Below are positions 32,836-44,399 of a DNA stretch of 64,000 nt, piece after piece. Every line of letters starts with the position of its first letter. Position 1 is the first letter of the stretch. Below the pieces are notes generated by a model. That model had not been told where the DNA came from, made no database searches, and saw only the letters and a list, made by a program, of their open reading frames with translations. The DNA is taken from NCBI GenBank assembly GCA_021234155.1, contig JAJEKV010000075.1, forward strand, positions 1,304,001 through 1,368,000, in the 5' to 3' direction. The position numbers and the translations under genes were made by a program. This DNA comes from Isoetes taiwanensis. Taxonomy: Eukaryota > Streptophyta > Lycopodiopsida > Isoetales > Isoetaceae.

Positions 32836-34632
32836 GCAAGAACGCGTAGAGAGAGAACCTTTTGCTTTATCATTCTTGCCGATTATCGGGATGGAGTTGC
32901 TGGTTTTGCTCTCTCCAATTTTCATCTTCGTGATATTCAACGCAGAGAGCTTGACCTCCTCGCAACTCCTGCAATCACAAGAATTTACCTCCTCTGGGTT
33001 GAAGAAACCATTTGAATCTTTGATCTTGCATTTCTTTGCCGTCTTCTTACCCCTCAACTGGTACACCTCTAGGGATGTGGAGATTCCTTCCAAAGATTCA
33101 TTCAAAGCAAGCCCGGACTTGAAGGATTTTCTGTGTCTTTCAATAACGTGATCTTCTGCTTCCTCCCATCTTCTCATTGCGTGAATAACCAAAATATAGC
33201 ATCTGGGCATGATTAACATGCAACTTATTTACATAGATTGAAGCAAAGCTCTAAATTATTGATCTTTTGATTGCGACATGTTTTGGCAGAGCTTGTGGCT
33301 TTCGATTCCTATCTCGCCCATGTTGTTGCATGCACGGTTGCAAAAAAAGACCGGGCGGTGAATGTCGAACGGAGGAGGCACGGTCATTTGAGTCTCGGTC
33401 CCGCCGACAATTTTCTAATAAATAGCACGGTGGCTGAAGACACTGTTCTTAAAGCTACAGCAGTCCGTCTCTGTATGCCCTTGTTTGACTGTTATTAGTT
33501 TATACAATGTATTATCTAGCTCCTGCACGAAACCAAAAGTATTCCACATCCAATCTCTGTCATTGGCTCTCCCATCCGAATAGTCCTTGTCAATAGAAGC
33601 CATCTTTTCTCTGCATGCTAAGATCCCGACCTCATGCACTCCCATCTGAGAATGCTCTTTGCTTTACCCGGTCTCTTATAATTTCTAGGCCGGTGTAGAT
33701 TTCCTTCAGAGTCCCCCAAGCTTTGTCCCTCTTACTTTCCAACCAAAAAATTTGTGTCCATTCATCGTCCTCTTCTTTACTGCTTTGCTTGGTAGAAGAA
33801 TTTGCCTTGGTTCTCATTCTGATCAGAGTATCGCCGGACACAAACTAGAGATGGGGCAACAGAGCAAGACGAAAGAGCAACCGTTATAAAAAAAACAACG
33901 GGTCTTTCTTTCTTTTTTCCCATTTCTTGTTGGCAGAAGTACATAGAGCAAGCAGATGGAAGCAGCAAGATTTGTTTCTTTCTGTAGCCATGGCAGTGTG
34001 ATTAGTCAGGTTTTGAAAATTATGGCGAAATGTTTAGGTGTCTTATTACAGCTGATATTTTAAGACTGGGCTCTAAGAATAGTCTGGTGGGTTGGGCTTG
34101 TTCTAAGCCTAACTAGCTTGAAGGTAACTGTTTGAGCCTCATTAACCTTCTGCTATTATCTAGATTCTTGATTGGTTAAGCTGCTTGGAGGCAGAGAATC
34201 AGATTCATAAAAATAGGTGGCAGCTTCAGGAATAGTGTGGCAGCCTATTCCATTTATTGTTGCTTTCCTTTTAATGTTTTATGTATATATGGAAATTTCT
34301 ACGTATCTTTGCAGATGTGGTCAGGTTATTGGATTAAAAGTCTTGAAATTCAAGTTTGGGGAGACCTTGGATTTCACTTTCTGATGAAGGGTTATGTGGA
34401 CTGCTAGTTCTTGAATTTTTGCCCATATGGAAGCATGATGACCTGGAAGTTTCTCCAACAATGCACCATATTTTGGATCATCATTTAGGGTTGGGCTGAG
34501 GTCTAGTTGGATTTCAATGGATTCAAAAGCATGGGGAGCTAGGAGCTCTGCTACCTCTACGATGGGAATGCGTTCTCTTCAGGCATAAGGTTTGGGCAAT
34601 TACTTGTCTATATGTCCTTCTTTTTTATCCAG
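32528..34632. repeat. Segmental duplication, copy 1
   Basis: Blocks A (32528-33168), B (about 33430-33895) and C (about 33897-34632) are nearly identical to 34716-35362, 35455-35918 and 38870-39591. In copy 1 they are adjacent, except that 33169-33430 is unique filler. Confidence 0.85.
32836..33841 (-). mobile_element. LINE family A ORF1 5' fragment (copy 1)
   Basis: Minus strand: an N-terminal part (33841-33430) with TKQSSKEEDDEWTQIFWLES and IDKDYSDGRANDRDW, then filler, then HVIERHRKSFKSGLALNESL, YQLRGKKTAKKCKIKDSNGF, CDCRSCEEVKL (33160-32840), the family-A ORF1 region N-terminal to the DUF4283-like domain. The reading then runs into the 195-bp repeat. Confidence 0.7.
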
Positions 34633-34711
34633 GTTTTGGTTCAATTTATTCTACTAGTTTGCAGAGGATACTGGGAATTATTACTCGTGCTTAATCCAAA
34701 TCTGGCCAAAT
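33897..34711. other. Duplicated block C and spacer, no recognisable gene
   Basis: Block C (33897-34632) matches 38870-39591; 34633-34711 is unique spacer before block A'. No coding signal is convincing. Confidence 0.6.
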
Positions 34712-35027
34712 CTGGCTTTGGAAATATGACTCAACCACATGCAAGTCAGATATCTACTGAAAGATCTTTGAGAGGGATTTCCAACGCAACAAATTTCAGG
34801 TGAAACGGAGCTCTGGATCTCCAGATATGATCAGAAATGTGCGACCAGGACCGGAGCGCTTTAGGGATTCTGGGGGCCAGATGTGCAGTCCGGAAATCTG
34901 CGATTTTGACAAAGATATAAGCCACAATCAATGGCAAATCACATAGCTACTCAAAGATCGCTGAGAGGGCTCTCCATCGCAACAAATTTCAGCTGAAACA
35001 GACTTCTGGATCTCCAGATATGAGCAA

Positions 35028-35839
35028 GAACGCGTAGAGAGAGAACCTTTTGCTTTATCATTCTTGCCGATTATCGGGATGGAGTTGCTGGTTTTGCTCT
35101 CTCCAATTTTCATCTTCGTGATATTCAACGCAGAGAGCTTGACCTCCTCGCAATTCCTGCAATCACAAGAATTTACCTCCTCTGGGTTGAAGAAACCATT
35201 TGAATCTTTGATCTTGCATTTCTTTGCCGTCTTCTTACCCCTCAACTGGTACACCTCTAGGGATGTGGAGATTCCTTCCAAAGATTCATTCAAAGCAAGC
35301 CCGGACTTGAAGGATTTTCTGTGTCTTTCAATAACGTGATCTTCTGCTTCCTCCCATCTTTTAATCAGTCTGATACTTGCGTTGGAGTTTTCTCTAAGCC
35401 CATTCCACTGGACAATCAGGTTTTTGACCTTTGCTAACAGTTCGTCCATGAATGCCCTGAAGACACTGTTCTTAAAGCTACAGCAGTCCGTCTATGTATG
35501 CCCTTGTTTGACTGTTATTAGTTTATACAATGTATTATCTAGCTCCTGCACGAAACCAAAAGTATTCCACACCCAATCTCTGTCATTGGCTCTCCCATCC
35601 GAATAGTCCTTGTCAATAGAAGCCATCTTTTCTCTGCATGCTAAGATCCCGACCTCATGCACTCCCATACAGAATGCTACTGCTTTCTGCTGGTCTCTTA
35701 TAATTTCTAGGCCGGTGTAGATTTCCTTCAGAGTCCCCCAAGCTTTGTCCCTCTTACTTTCCAACCAAAAAATTTGTGTCCATTCATCGTCCTCTTCTTT
35801 ACTGCTTTGCTTGGTAGAAGAACTTGCCTTGGTTCTCAT
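35028..35839 (-). mobile_element. LINE family A ORF1 5' fragment (copy 2)
   Basis: As in copy 1 but without filler: the frame 35839-35492 (MRTKASSSTKQSSKEEDDEW ... LDNTLYKLITVKQGHT) continues after one stop into DCCSFKNSV and MDELLAKVKNLIVQWNGLRE, ending at CDCRNCEEVKLSALNITKMK before the 195-bp repeat. Continuity here shows that the filler in copy 1 is secondary. Confidence 0.7.
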
Positions 35840-36111
35840 TCTGATCAGAGTATCGCCGGACGCAAACTAGAGATGGGGCAACAGAGCAAGACGAAAGAGC
35901 AACCGTTATAAAAAGAACAACGGGTCTTTTCCCAACCCTTTTTCCCTCCAGAGCAAGAGTTAACTGCCAATGATGATATCCTCTTTCCCCCGAGAAAAAT
36001 CCCCAGAGATGACAGACCGTACCTGAGAACCGTAAAAAACCAATCCTAAGAACTCTAACTTGACCCTACCCTGACAGCCCCTTAGATCTGGCACGGGGTC
36101 GAAGAACCAAA

Positions 36112-36555
36112 CTAATTGGAGACAAGAAACCTCCAGACCACCACGTCAAGGTCTCTGATGTGTTGGGATGGCTGGAGGTCGAAGAAAGCAGCCCAGTGAA
36201 AGATTGGTTCTATCCCGAATTCCAAAGGAGCGCTCATCGTGAAGAGATTTCGATCAAAACTATTCCCCAAGCCCAGGAAAGGCTGAGAATTATGAGTCGC
36301 TACTCTTAAAGAACCTGATCTGTCAAAACAAAGAATGCACAGGAAAAATGAATTGAGCCCGAACCTACAGAAACCTATTCTAGACTGAGAATCAACTGCA
36401 TTAGTAATCAAATTATCTATGGTAACTAAGGAGTCCTGAAATTCCAGGGGGATGTTGGTGATTCCCAACCTCTGGAGAACAGCTTCAAGTAAAGCCTCAT
36501 CCATCGGGGTTGGGGAGTTCTCCCCAAAGCCAGACGCTGAACACAAGGCGCTCAA
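36112..36555 (-). CDS. Unrecognised open frame in LINE A 5' region
   Basis: A 147-codon minus-strand frame, MDEALLEAVLQRLGITNIPL near residue 18. The opposite strand over 36090-36310 also reads protein-like (KPPDHHVKVSDVLGWLEVEE). One of the two is probably a shadow; I cannot decide which. It lies just 5' of the plus-strand LINE A2 ORF1. Confidence 0.25.
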   Translation of the reverse strand: MSALCSASGFGENSPTPMDEALLEAVLQRLGITNIPLEFQDSLVTIDNLITNAVDSQSRIGFCRFGLNSFFLCILCFDRSGSLRVATHNSQPFLGLGNSFDRNLFTMSAPLEFGIEPIFHWAAFFDLQPSQHIRDLDVVVWRFLVSN

Positions 36556-38225
36556 TATTCATTTCCCCTCTAAAACTTTCTCCTCCACAGAGTCTGATTA
36601 TTGTAGTCTAAAAAACAGTATCGTCTGGTCTTCCATGGATGAGATGCTGGCAAAGGTGAAATGCTTGATCATTCAATGGGATGGGCTGAAGGAAACATCC
36701 AAAGCTAGCATCAAGCTTATTAGGAGATGGGAAGGGGCGAAGGACCATGTTATTGAGAGGCATAGGAAAGCCTTCAAGGCGGGATTAAAAGCTGACGAGC
36801 ACCTGAAAGATATCCCTACTTTGCTGGAGGTCTACCAGATGAGACTTAAAAAAAATGCCAAGAATTGCAAAATCAGGGATAGTAATAGTTTTTTCAACCC
36901 AGTGGAGGTAGACACCTGTGACTGTGAGAACTGCAATGATGTGAAACTCTGGGCTTAAGATAACGAAAACTAAAGTTGGAGATGACAGAATTTGCAACAC
37001 AATTCCCGTAATAGGCAAAAGCGACAAGGCAAAAGGTCTGAACTCCCTGAAAAGTAATACTTTGGATTATTCTCCGATTGGCACTGATAGAAAGAATGGT
37101 GTTAATGGTGACTTCATTGATCTTTATAGCATCTTGGATTCTTCTACTACTGACATCTTTTCCAGGAGGGCTATTCTTATTCACTTCTCGTATAAATGTC
37201 CTTCTCAGGGTGAGGTCAAATTATGGATTACCAAGTCTCAGCACATCCCCATCCTCTCTATTTTGAAGCTTGATAGCAAGACCTTCTAGGTGGTTTGCAG
37301 GGATGAGGCTTGTGTTAACTACATCCTCAAAAGGAAACTAGATTTGATCAATAACTCCCCTTTCTACATTATGAGATGGACCCCCCATTTCATCCCGGGG
37401 AAGGAAGATGCGATTCGAATTACTACTTCGATCTCTTTTCCCAATATCCCCAGCCTTTTGGACTCGGACTCACCTGATTACTATTTCTAGCACCTTGGGG
37501 GAAATCATTGAGGTTAACATTCCTCAAACTAACTACCCCTCGGTGTGCATTTCTAAACCAATCCATTCTGCCTGGAAGAAGATTTTCAAGATCAGAGTCA
37601 GGGAGGAGAGCTTTATGGACCTCAAAGTCAATTACACTAAGATCCCTATTCCTGGTCATGATCTTAAAGGCAAGGAGCCTGTAAACCAGCATGGATGTAA
37701 GCAGCTATGGATCCCAAAGCATAACAAGGAGAAGAAAGGTGAATGCAGCACCATCACCGACTCAGGAAATCAGGTGCTGAACGAGCCTGAGTTGAATAAT
37801 ACTACAACCATCAACTCTCACTTCCAGGTCGATCAGGTCGATCAGACGAGAGTTAACATCGACAAAGTCATGGTGGTTATGATTGAGAATATTAATCTCT
37901 CTGTTAAAATTGATACAGGAGATATCATTCTCTCTTTGCCCAAGCTTCCAGACGTTAGTCAGCAATGGGAGGTAACTGATCTCGAGCAAAAAATTGAAGA
38001 CCTCTTAGACACTGAAGAAAAATGTTGGAGTTTGGTTGATAGAAAGAAGGATAGAGGTAAGAAGAAATTCTACTCAGGACACCGCAGGATTAGCCCAAGG
38101 AAATCCACCATCCAGGCTAGGAAGGTGGTAGGGAAGTATAGATATTAATGGATAAGAAGATTAATTGAATAACCTAAAATCTCCAGGGTATAAATAATAG
38201 GGGATAGATTAAAAGTGTGTCTCTC
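36452..38225 (+). mobile_element. LINE family A, copy A2: ORF1 and endonuclease start
   Basis: Plus strand. ORF1: MDEMLAKVKCLIIQWDGLKE, HVIERHRKAFKAGL, a frameshift near 36,950, then FIDLYSILDSSTTDIFSRR, CPSQGEVKLWI, a TAG at 37,288 where copy A1 has Gln, CRDEACVNYILKRK, FYIMRWTPHF and LGEIIEVNIPQTNYP, ending QARKVVGKYRY at 38,148. The endonuclease begins (NLQGINNRG) and is cut at about 38,225, where family-A sequence continues in inverted orientation. Confidence 0.75.
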
Positions 38226-38535
38226 TTCCCTTAGTTCAGCAAAGAGGTTTGCATATGTATTTCTGAAGTATGACTTTAATTCTTCCTGTTTGTCAATGGT
38301 ATTACATGAGTGTGTTTTAACTTTCACAATCCCATTGTTCAATAGTCTGCTCTTAGCAGTTTAAAAAAAAAAAAAAAAAGAGAGCTGCTCTTATCCATAT
38401 CATTGATATATCTACATCTACTCTTCACTCCCAAGGTTCTGGCTTCATTTTTCTCAATGCTTTTAACCTTCCTTTCCAGATCCTCCTCCTGAATCTGTGA
38501 TTCCAGATTATTTTTATCCTTGAATAGTTCTTCTC
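38226..38535 (-). mobile_element. Inverted LINE family A RT-linker fragments
   Basis: Minus strand: NGIVKVKTHSCNTIDKQEEL, KSYFRNTYANLFAEL (38,342-38,235), the linker just before the RT domain; a run of 17 A at 38,361; then KNNLESQIQEEDLERKVKSI (about 38,520-38,430). Two pieces of ORF2 linker next to a plus-strand ORF1, so the locus is a rearranged head-to-head pair. Confidence 0.55.
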
Positions 38536-39777
38536 GATGAGGGAAGTCGGATATGGGACGGCGCCGCTTGGTCGCCTAGGGCTTTGCCCTGGGCCGGCCA
38601 TTTATGCTCACACGCCCTAGCCTGCCCATCGGCCTCCTATAGAAGGCTGCAACATATTCTGTGGGGTCATTTGGATTGTTCTGGAGATCCTGCAACGTAT
38701 TTTTTGTGGTTTTTCTAGATGGAGAAGGGATTGGCTAAGGGCAAGGATTTTAATTTGTGTCCAGGCGAAGGGATGTCTTCTGCTTTGATTCACAGGCAAG
38801 GATCCATGGCTTCCACCCAGGTGTCCGTATTTAAATCTTTCGAAATATAATCTGGCAGAAAAGTTCTTTCTTTTTTCCCATTTCTTGTTGGCAGAAGTAC
38901 ATAGAGCAAGCAGATGGAAGCAGCAAGATTTGTTTCTTTCTGTAGCCATGGCAGTGTGATTAGTCAGGTTTTGAAAATTATGGCGAAATGTTTAGGTGTC
39001 TTATTACAGCTGATATTTTAAGACTGGGCTCTAAGAATAGTCTGGTGGGTTGGGCTTGTTCTAAGCCTAACTAGCTTGAAGGTAACTGTTTGAGCCTCAT
39101 TAACCTTCTGCTATTATCTAGATTCTTGATTGGTTAAGCTGCTTGGAGGCAGAGAATCAGATTCATAAAAATAGGTGGCAGCTTCAGGAATAGTGTGGCA
39201 GCCTATTCCATTTATTGTTGCTTTCCTTTTAATGTTTTATGTATATATGGAAATTTCTACGTATCTTTGCAGATGTGGTCAGGTTATTGGATTAAAAGTC
39301 TTGAAATTCAAGTTTGGGGAGACCTTGGATTTCACTTTCTGATGAAGGGTTATGTGGACTGCTAGTTCTTGAATTTTTGCCCATATGGAAGCATGATGAC
39401 CTGGAAGTTTCTCCAACAATGCACCATATTTTGGATCATCATTTAGGGTTGGGCTGAGGTCTAGTTGGATTTCAATGGATTCAAAAGCATGGGGAGCTAG
39501 GAGCTCTGCTACCTCTACGATGGGAATGCGTTCTCTTCAGGCATAAGGTTTGGGCAATTACTTGTCTATATGTCCTTCTTTTTTATCCAGAACAAAAGCT
39601 GTTACAGTTGAGCAAGTAAGTATATTAGTAGTGAAAATTTATGGAGAAGGTCCTATAGTATTTGGTTTAACAGAAGAAGGTTGTTCCCTATAGTAAGTTG
39701 ACCCAAAGAAGATGTTGAATAACTCCATGATGAGTACTCTACTTTTTTCATTTACTGTATATTCTGAGAACAGTTTC
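38536..39777. other. Duplicated block C' and flanks, no gene
   Basis: 38,870-39,591 is block C' (see copy 2). The remainder has no recognisable feature. Confidence 0.5.
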
Positions 39778-40146
39778 TTATCTTTTTCCCTTAATCTTCA
39801 GGGCTTTTTTTGTGCTGTTTTGGATATAAGCTGTTTTCTCCACCTTAGGAAGTGAACTATAAAACTCTTTAAATTCAATACAGAACCTTCTAATCTTGAG
39901 TAGCTCAGTATTAAACTTAAAGGGAACATTGACACCTCCCTTTCTTCCCTCTATTGGACTTGCCATCATCTGGGGGAAATGGTCAGAAATAGAGTTCCCT
40001 GTGTGACTAGTAATAGTTACATTGTCCAAAGACTGAATGGCCTGATTTTTTAGATAGAATCTATCTAACAGACAGAAAACTCTATCTTCTCCTTTCCTTT
40101 TGTTTGACCAGGAGTAAGTATGGGAAGAAGATGGGGGTAATAGCAA
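39778..40146 (-). mobile_element. LINE family A endonuclease C-terminal fragment
   Basis: 122-codon minus frame: SHTYSWSNKRKGED, LLDRFYLKN, SISDHFPQMM (catalytic SDH box), then the basic linker FKFNTELLKIRRFCIEFKEF. Homologous to 16,330-16,090 of copy A1. Confidence 0.7.
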
Positions 40147-42040
40147 AGATCAGATGTTAATCCCAGGTGGACCTCTCACTTCGGGACATGTTTAACTTAT
40201 CTTCCAGTGTTTAAGTATGGTTTTTAAATGCAAGTGCAAGCTTATGTTGGAGATTGTTTATACAATGCTGACTAGCTTTTTGTTTCTGTTTGTTTGCTTG
40301 AATCTTGCTTGGACACATGACATTTTTTTGTTTGCGTGCATGGACATTTCAAGCCGAAAGGTGCATGATATATATAGGGAGTCATCAAATAGTGGATGTA
40401 GTAGCCATCATGTTTGGAGGTCAATTAGAGGTATGTATCTTATAATTGTGGCATAGCATCATGCTTTTTGCATGACATCTTTAATGGCTAGCACAGAGTA
40501 TGGAGAACATATGGTATTTTGTTGTTGAATACAATTAGAGATAGTAGAATCCATATTTTGCAAGTGGAGATTGTGTCCAAGAGTGCACCCTGTGTATCTT
40601 TGCCAGGGTACCAAAGCCTTCTGCTTATGAACTGCTTCACCAGATTTTATGCATGAACATACTTCAGATAGATCATTGGCAAGGTGTCATGCTTGGAATC
40701 GAAGATGGTTTTTTAGCTAATAAAACGTTCCAATCAATTGGAGGAACTGAGTCTTAAGTTGTGATGCAAGGTTATGCATTCTAGTGTGGCACCTTAATGA
40801 TGTCTTGGTCTGTAAGCTGCCAGTGTTTTGCAAAAGGGTAAACAAGCATTTTCATGTTAGATTTCAAGCTGGTTGTTGATGTTTCTCCTAGAACTATAAG
40901 CCGAATGTCTATATTGAGTCCTTTTGGAATAATTCTATTTTTGTTTATGGCATTTTGCAACATCTTTAGCAACTTATTTGTTGTCAAATGCAGGAAAGGT
41001 GGTTCCTGGATGCATTTGCATGTGTTGTAAACAAAATCATGTAAATATAGCATTCGTGGCCCTTGGGAGCTTTCTGTTTTCTCTGGAGAACTCGCTTCTT
41101 ATTACATCAGCACAATGTGATCATTTAGTAGAGGTAAGCCTATTGGTCTATAGATCTATTAGATTTGACAAGGTTTCTGAGTTCAAGTTCTGGCCACTCT
41201 TCATTATGATTCGTTATTATAATAGGAACCCACGGTTTTCTACACAGGCTATCTCAGCATGGGCCCTATTGAAGACCAGACAAGAAAGCCAGAGTTTTGT
41301 CTTTAACTTCTTGTTGAAGAGGCAACATGGTTGATTTTTGGTTGCTTACTTGCATGTTGTGCATAGAGCCTTGCTAATGCGGCCATTTTGGCAAAGCTGG
41401 CTGCTAATGTAAGTCCGACTTCATTTTAAAGCCTCTCATGCAATACATTTGGTTTGCAATGAATATTAAGCAAGGGACTTGCAAACGTTCTCATAGAATA
41501 CTGGCAGGGAAGTTTATTGATATATTTTGTATCAACATGGACATGTGTAGATTTGTAGTAAGCTGTATTTTCCAACAACAATAAGAACAAAAAACTCAGA
41601 TTGAATGCAATTGATGTTATGCGGGCATTATTAGATATATCCAACATGAACTTGGGATTTGGATAACATCAAAAGATGGTGCATTACTGCCCAATGAACT
41701 CATAATATGCAATAGAGAACTGCACAAAGCCTTGTTGCACCCTTGAAGGATTCTGAACTTGACTGTCTGATCATGGTCAGAGACTTGAACGATTGTAGCC
41801 ACTAGACTTGAACAAATGTAGTAATTAGATTTGTATATAACACAACCCGCATGTGTTGTACCATAACTAAGGTCATATGTTGTATTTTAAGCTCACATTT
41901 TATTGAATCTTGCCCAAAATTTGTGTTATGACTTCATTTTATCTTTGTCTTTTTCTTTAATATGTAATCTTTGAACAGTGAGGAGGATATTATTTATAAA
42001 TCATATAAATGGGAGAATATTGGTAGAAAGGGGTGTGAAC
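40147..42040. other. No clear gene; exon-like pieces
   Basis: Plus-strand candidates: 40,994-41,136 (VALGSFLFSLENSLL then SAQCDHLVE before GTAAGC) and 41,370-41,410 (SLANAAILAKLAAN before GTAAGT). They could be exons of one helical-repeat gene, but there is no recognisable family. Confidence 0.3.
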
Positions 42041-42049
42041 ACTGGTTGT

Positions 42050-42610
42050 GAGGGAGTATGAACATTGCATATGGAAAGGGGGTACAAATGAAGAGATCTC
42101 TGAGTAAGGGGATATTAAATTAGAAAATCACAAAAGGGGGATTGTTGAGAAGAGGGGTTTTACTTGAATAAGGGGATATTAAACTACAAGATCACAAAAG
42201 AGGGATGGTTGAGAAGAGGGGTATGAACTGAGTACGGGGATATTAAACTACAAAATCACAAAGAAGGATGGTTGAAAAGAGGGGTATGAACTGAGTAAGG
42301 GGATATTAAACTACAAATCACAAAGGGGGGGTTGTTGAGAAAAAGGGTATGAACATTGATTATAAGAAATGGGGTACGAATATCGCATATGTCGAAATGG
42401 GATACAAATGAAGAAAATTTTCAAGTAGATGATATTAGACTACAAAAATCACAAAGGGGGGATTGTTGCTAGAAAGGGGTATGATCAAAGTTGTGAGAAA
42501 AGGGGTATGAAAATTGTATATGCAATGGGGGATATAAAAGAACTTCAAATAAGGGATATTAATCTACAAAAACACAAAGGGGAGATTGTGGCCAAATACC
42601 CCGTTTCTTA
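42050..42610 (+). repeat. About 60-bp minisatellite with purine tracts
   Basis: Seven to eight degenerate units, each with GGGATATTAAACTACAAAA, CACAAAGGGGG.TTGTTGAGA and GGGGTATGAAC. The last unit ends CACAAAGGGGAGATTGTGGC, which looks like the polypurine tract and LTR start of plant copia elements. Confidence 0.7.
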
Positions 42611-43843
42611 AAATCATGTCCATTCCAGGAAAAAGGGGATTTTGAGACATTTTTTATGGGGAATTTTAAGGAGGATATGGGCATCATCTTTGATGTGTAT
42701 GAGCCAATATAATGCAAAATATTTTAGTAGCATTCAAATTATTCGTGTTTCAATGATTTGAAGATTCGAAAAGAATGGAGAATGAAAGAGAATATTATCT
42801 TCTTCTTTTGGCCCTTCCATTCTTTTGAAGGGCACTTCCTAAACTTACCTTTCGCTTTCAATGGCAGTTTTGGACATTGCCGTTCTGCTCCATGGTAAAT
42901 CTTTTGATTGCCATTCAATACAATAAATTTACAACTTAACCAGATAACTTCAATAACAAAATCACAAATTTGCCTTATCGAGTAAATACGCAATAACTTC
43001 ATAATCATAATAAAAAAGTTACAAGGCAAAGCAAGACGTTGCTTTTGGTCCATCCAATTGGAAAAAATCAATTCATAACCAGCATCTATATAATTAGGTG
43101 ATGATAATGACAAAAACATCAAGGTCTCAAATGTGATCGACAAATGTGGTCTCAAATGTGGTCAACAATATAATTAGGTGATGATAATGACAAAAACATC
43201 AAATGTCTCAAATGTTTATCAAATTATGTCTTGAAGAACCACGTGCACACTCTATAGAACTTGCTGGAAGAACAAGAGTGGCCTGCCATAGTTTCATTAC
43301 TCCATCATAAACATCATAGTTAAACCGTTGTTGTCTGCCAGCATCTCATGCTGCTCTCATTTTTTTACCGCCATACTGCACATTTTTTTTTACAACAAAT
43401 GCAAATGCCTGTCCTTTGCACTTTTCATTTTCAATATCAACAAATGCATACCTCCCTTTTTAAGTTCTTGCACAAGCTGTCCGTTTTTCAGTTTGCTGCT
43501 CTATTTCGACACTACCAATAGTATCATCATTGATAGAGAATAATTTTTTGCTTTCCAATACGTCCCATGTTCATTCTTGAAACCTTTGCTTCAAAATATA
43601 AAATAATTTCGCATTCAATAATGGTTCCTACTAAAAATGTGCCTTCTCTCAAAGCGTCACCACCACTACTACGCCAACCAACCAAAAATTTATTAAATAA
43701 AATTTCTTTACATACTTATATTTGCATGGGTGGCTTAAAAATAAGTAAATTCAAGATCCAATACCTCTCCCATAATTCCTAACTGGAATTCTACACACAA
43801 TAATGGAAACCTTGACGAAGAGACTGATCTACATCAAGAACTT
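42611..43843. other. No recognisable gene; 80-bp duplication
   Basis: 43,088-43,214 contains ATATAATTAGGTGATGATAA and its neighbours twice, 80 bp apart. TTTTAAGGAGGATATGGGCA at about 42,665 recurs after another repeat array at 53.3 kb. The open frame 42,739-43,155 is not convincing. Confidence 0.5.
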
Positions 43844-44393
43844 ATGGATCTAGTTGAAAAGGAGGAAGCTCAAAAAACCAATGAAGATCAGAAGGAATTA
43901 GATGAAATTGTTCCATGCTCAATCAAACAAGAAGAGAAGAAAAATGACTTTAGGTTCTTCACCAGGTCACCTACGGAAGATCTGTGCTCGGAGGGAATTG
44001 ATGATACATTTGCAGGAACTGAGGAACTGAAATTTAGCAACATGGAAGAGGAGCTTGTTACTGCTCCAACAACAGTTAACAAGGAGGTTTTTTATACTCC
44101 TCTAACAACCAAAAAAAGAAGTAAGAAAGTATATTTCTCTGACAGTAGCCCGACTCTAAATTTGAGAGTTCAGGCTAGGAAGTCATACCCTGCATAATGA
44201 TGTACTACCTGGAATATGAGGGGAATAAAAGGTCCCCTCAAAAGAAAAAGAGCTATAATAGCCTCCAGGGATATGAAAACTGATATAATTCTGGTACAAG
44301 AACACAGATTGCCAGCATTTAAAGCTACTAGATTGGGGAGTTGGGTATTTCCAAATGAAGATGTTGTATGGTCGCTGCTGATGGCACCAAAGG
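43844..44393 (+). mobile_element. LINE family A-related ORF1 end and endonuclease start
   Basis: The 117-codon frame (acidic, then KKRSKKVYFSDSSPTLNLRV, QARKSYPA stop) resembles the end of the family-A ORF1. Four bases later the endonuclease opens: CTTWNMRGIKGPLKRKRAII, DIILVQEHRL. It breaks off at about 44,393 inside a codon and switches to copia polyprotein. Confidence 0.65.
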
Positions 44394-44399
44394 GGGTAT

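Larger units (their letters stand above)
34716..39591. repeat. Segmental duplication, copy 2 with 2.9-kb internal segment
   Basis: Block A' 34716-35362, B' 35455-35918, then 35925-38866 (family-A LINE material in the opposite orientation), then C' 38870-39591. Only scattered single-base differences from copy 1. Confidence 0.85.

Noticed and set aside
42739-43155. 138-codon minus-strand frame
   Set aside because: No recognisable domain; biased composition; overlaps an 80-bp tandem duplication.
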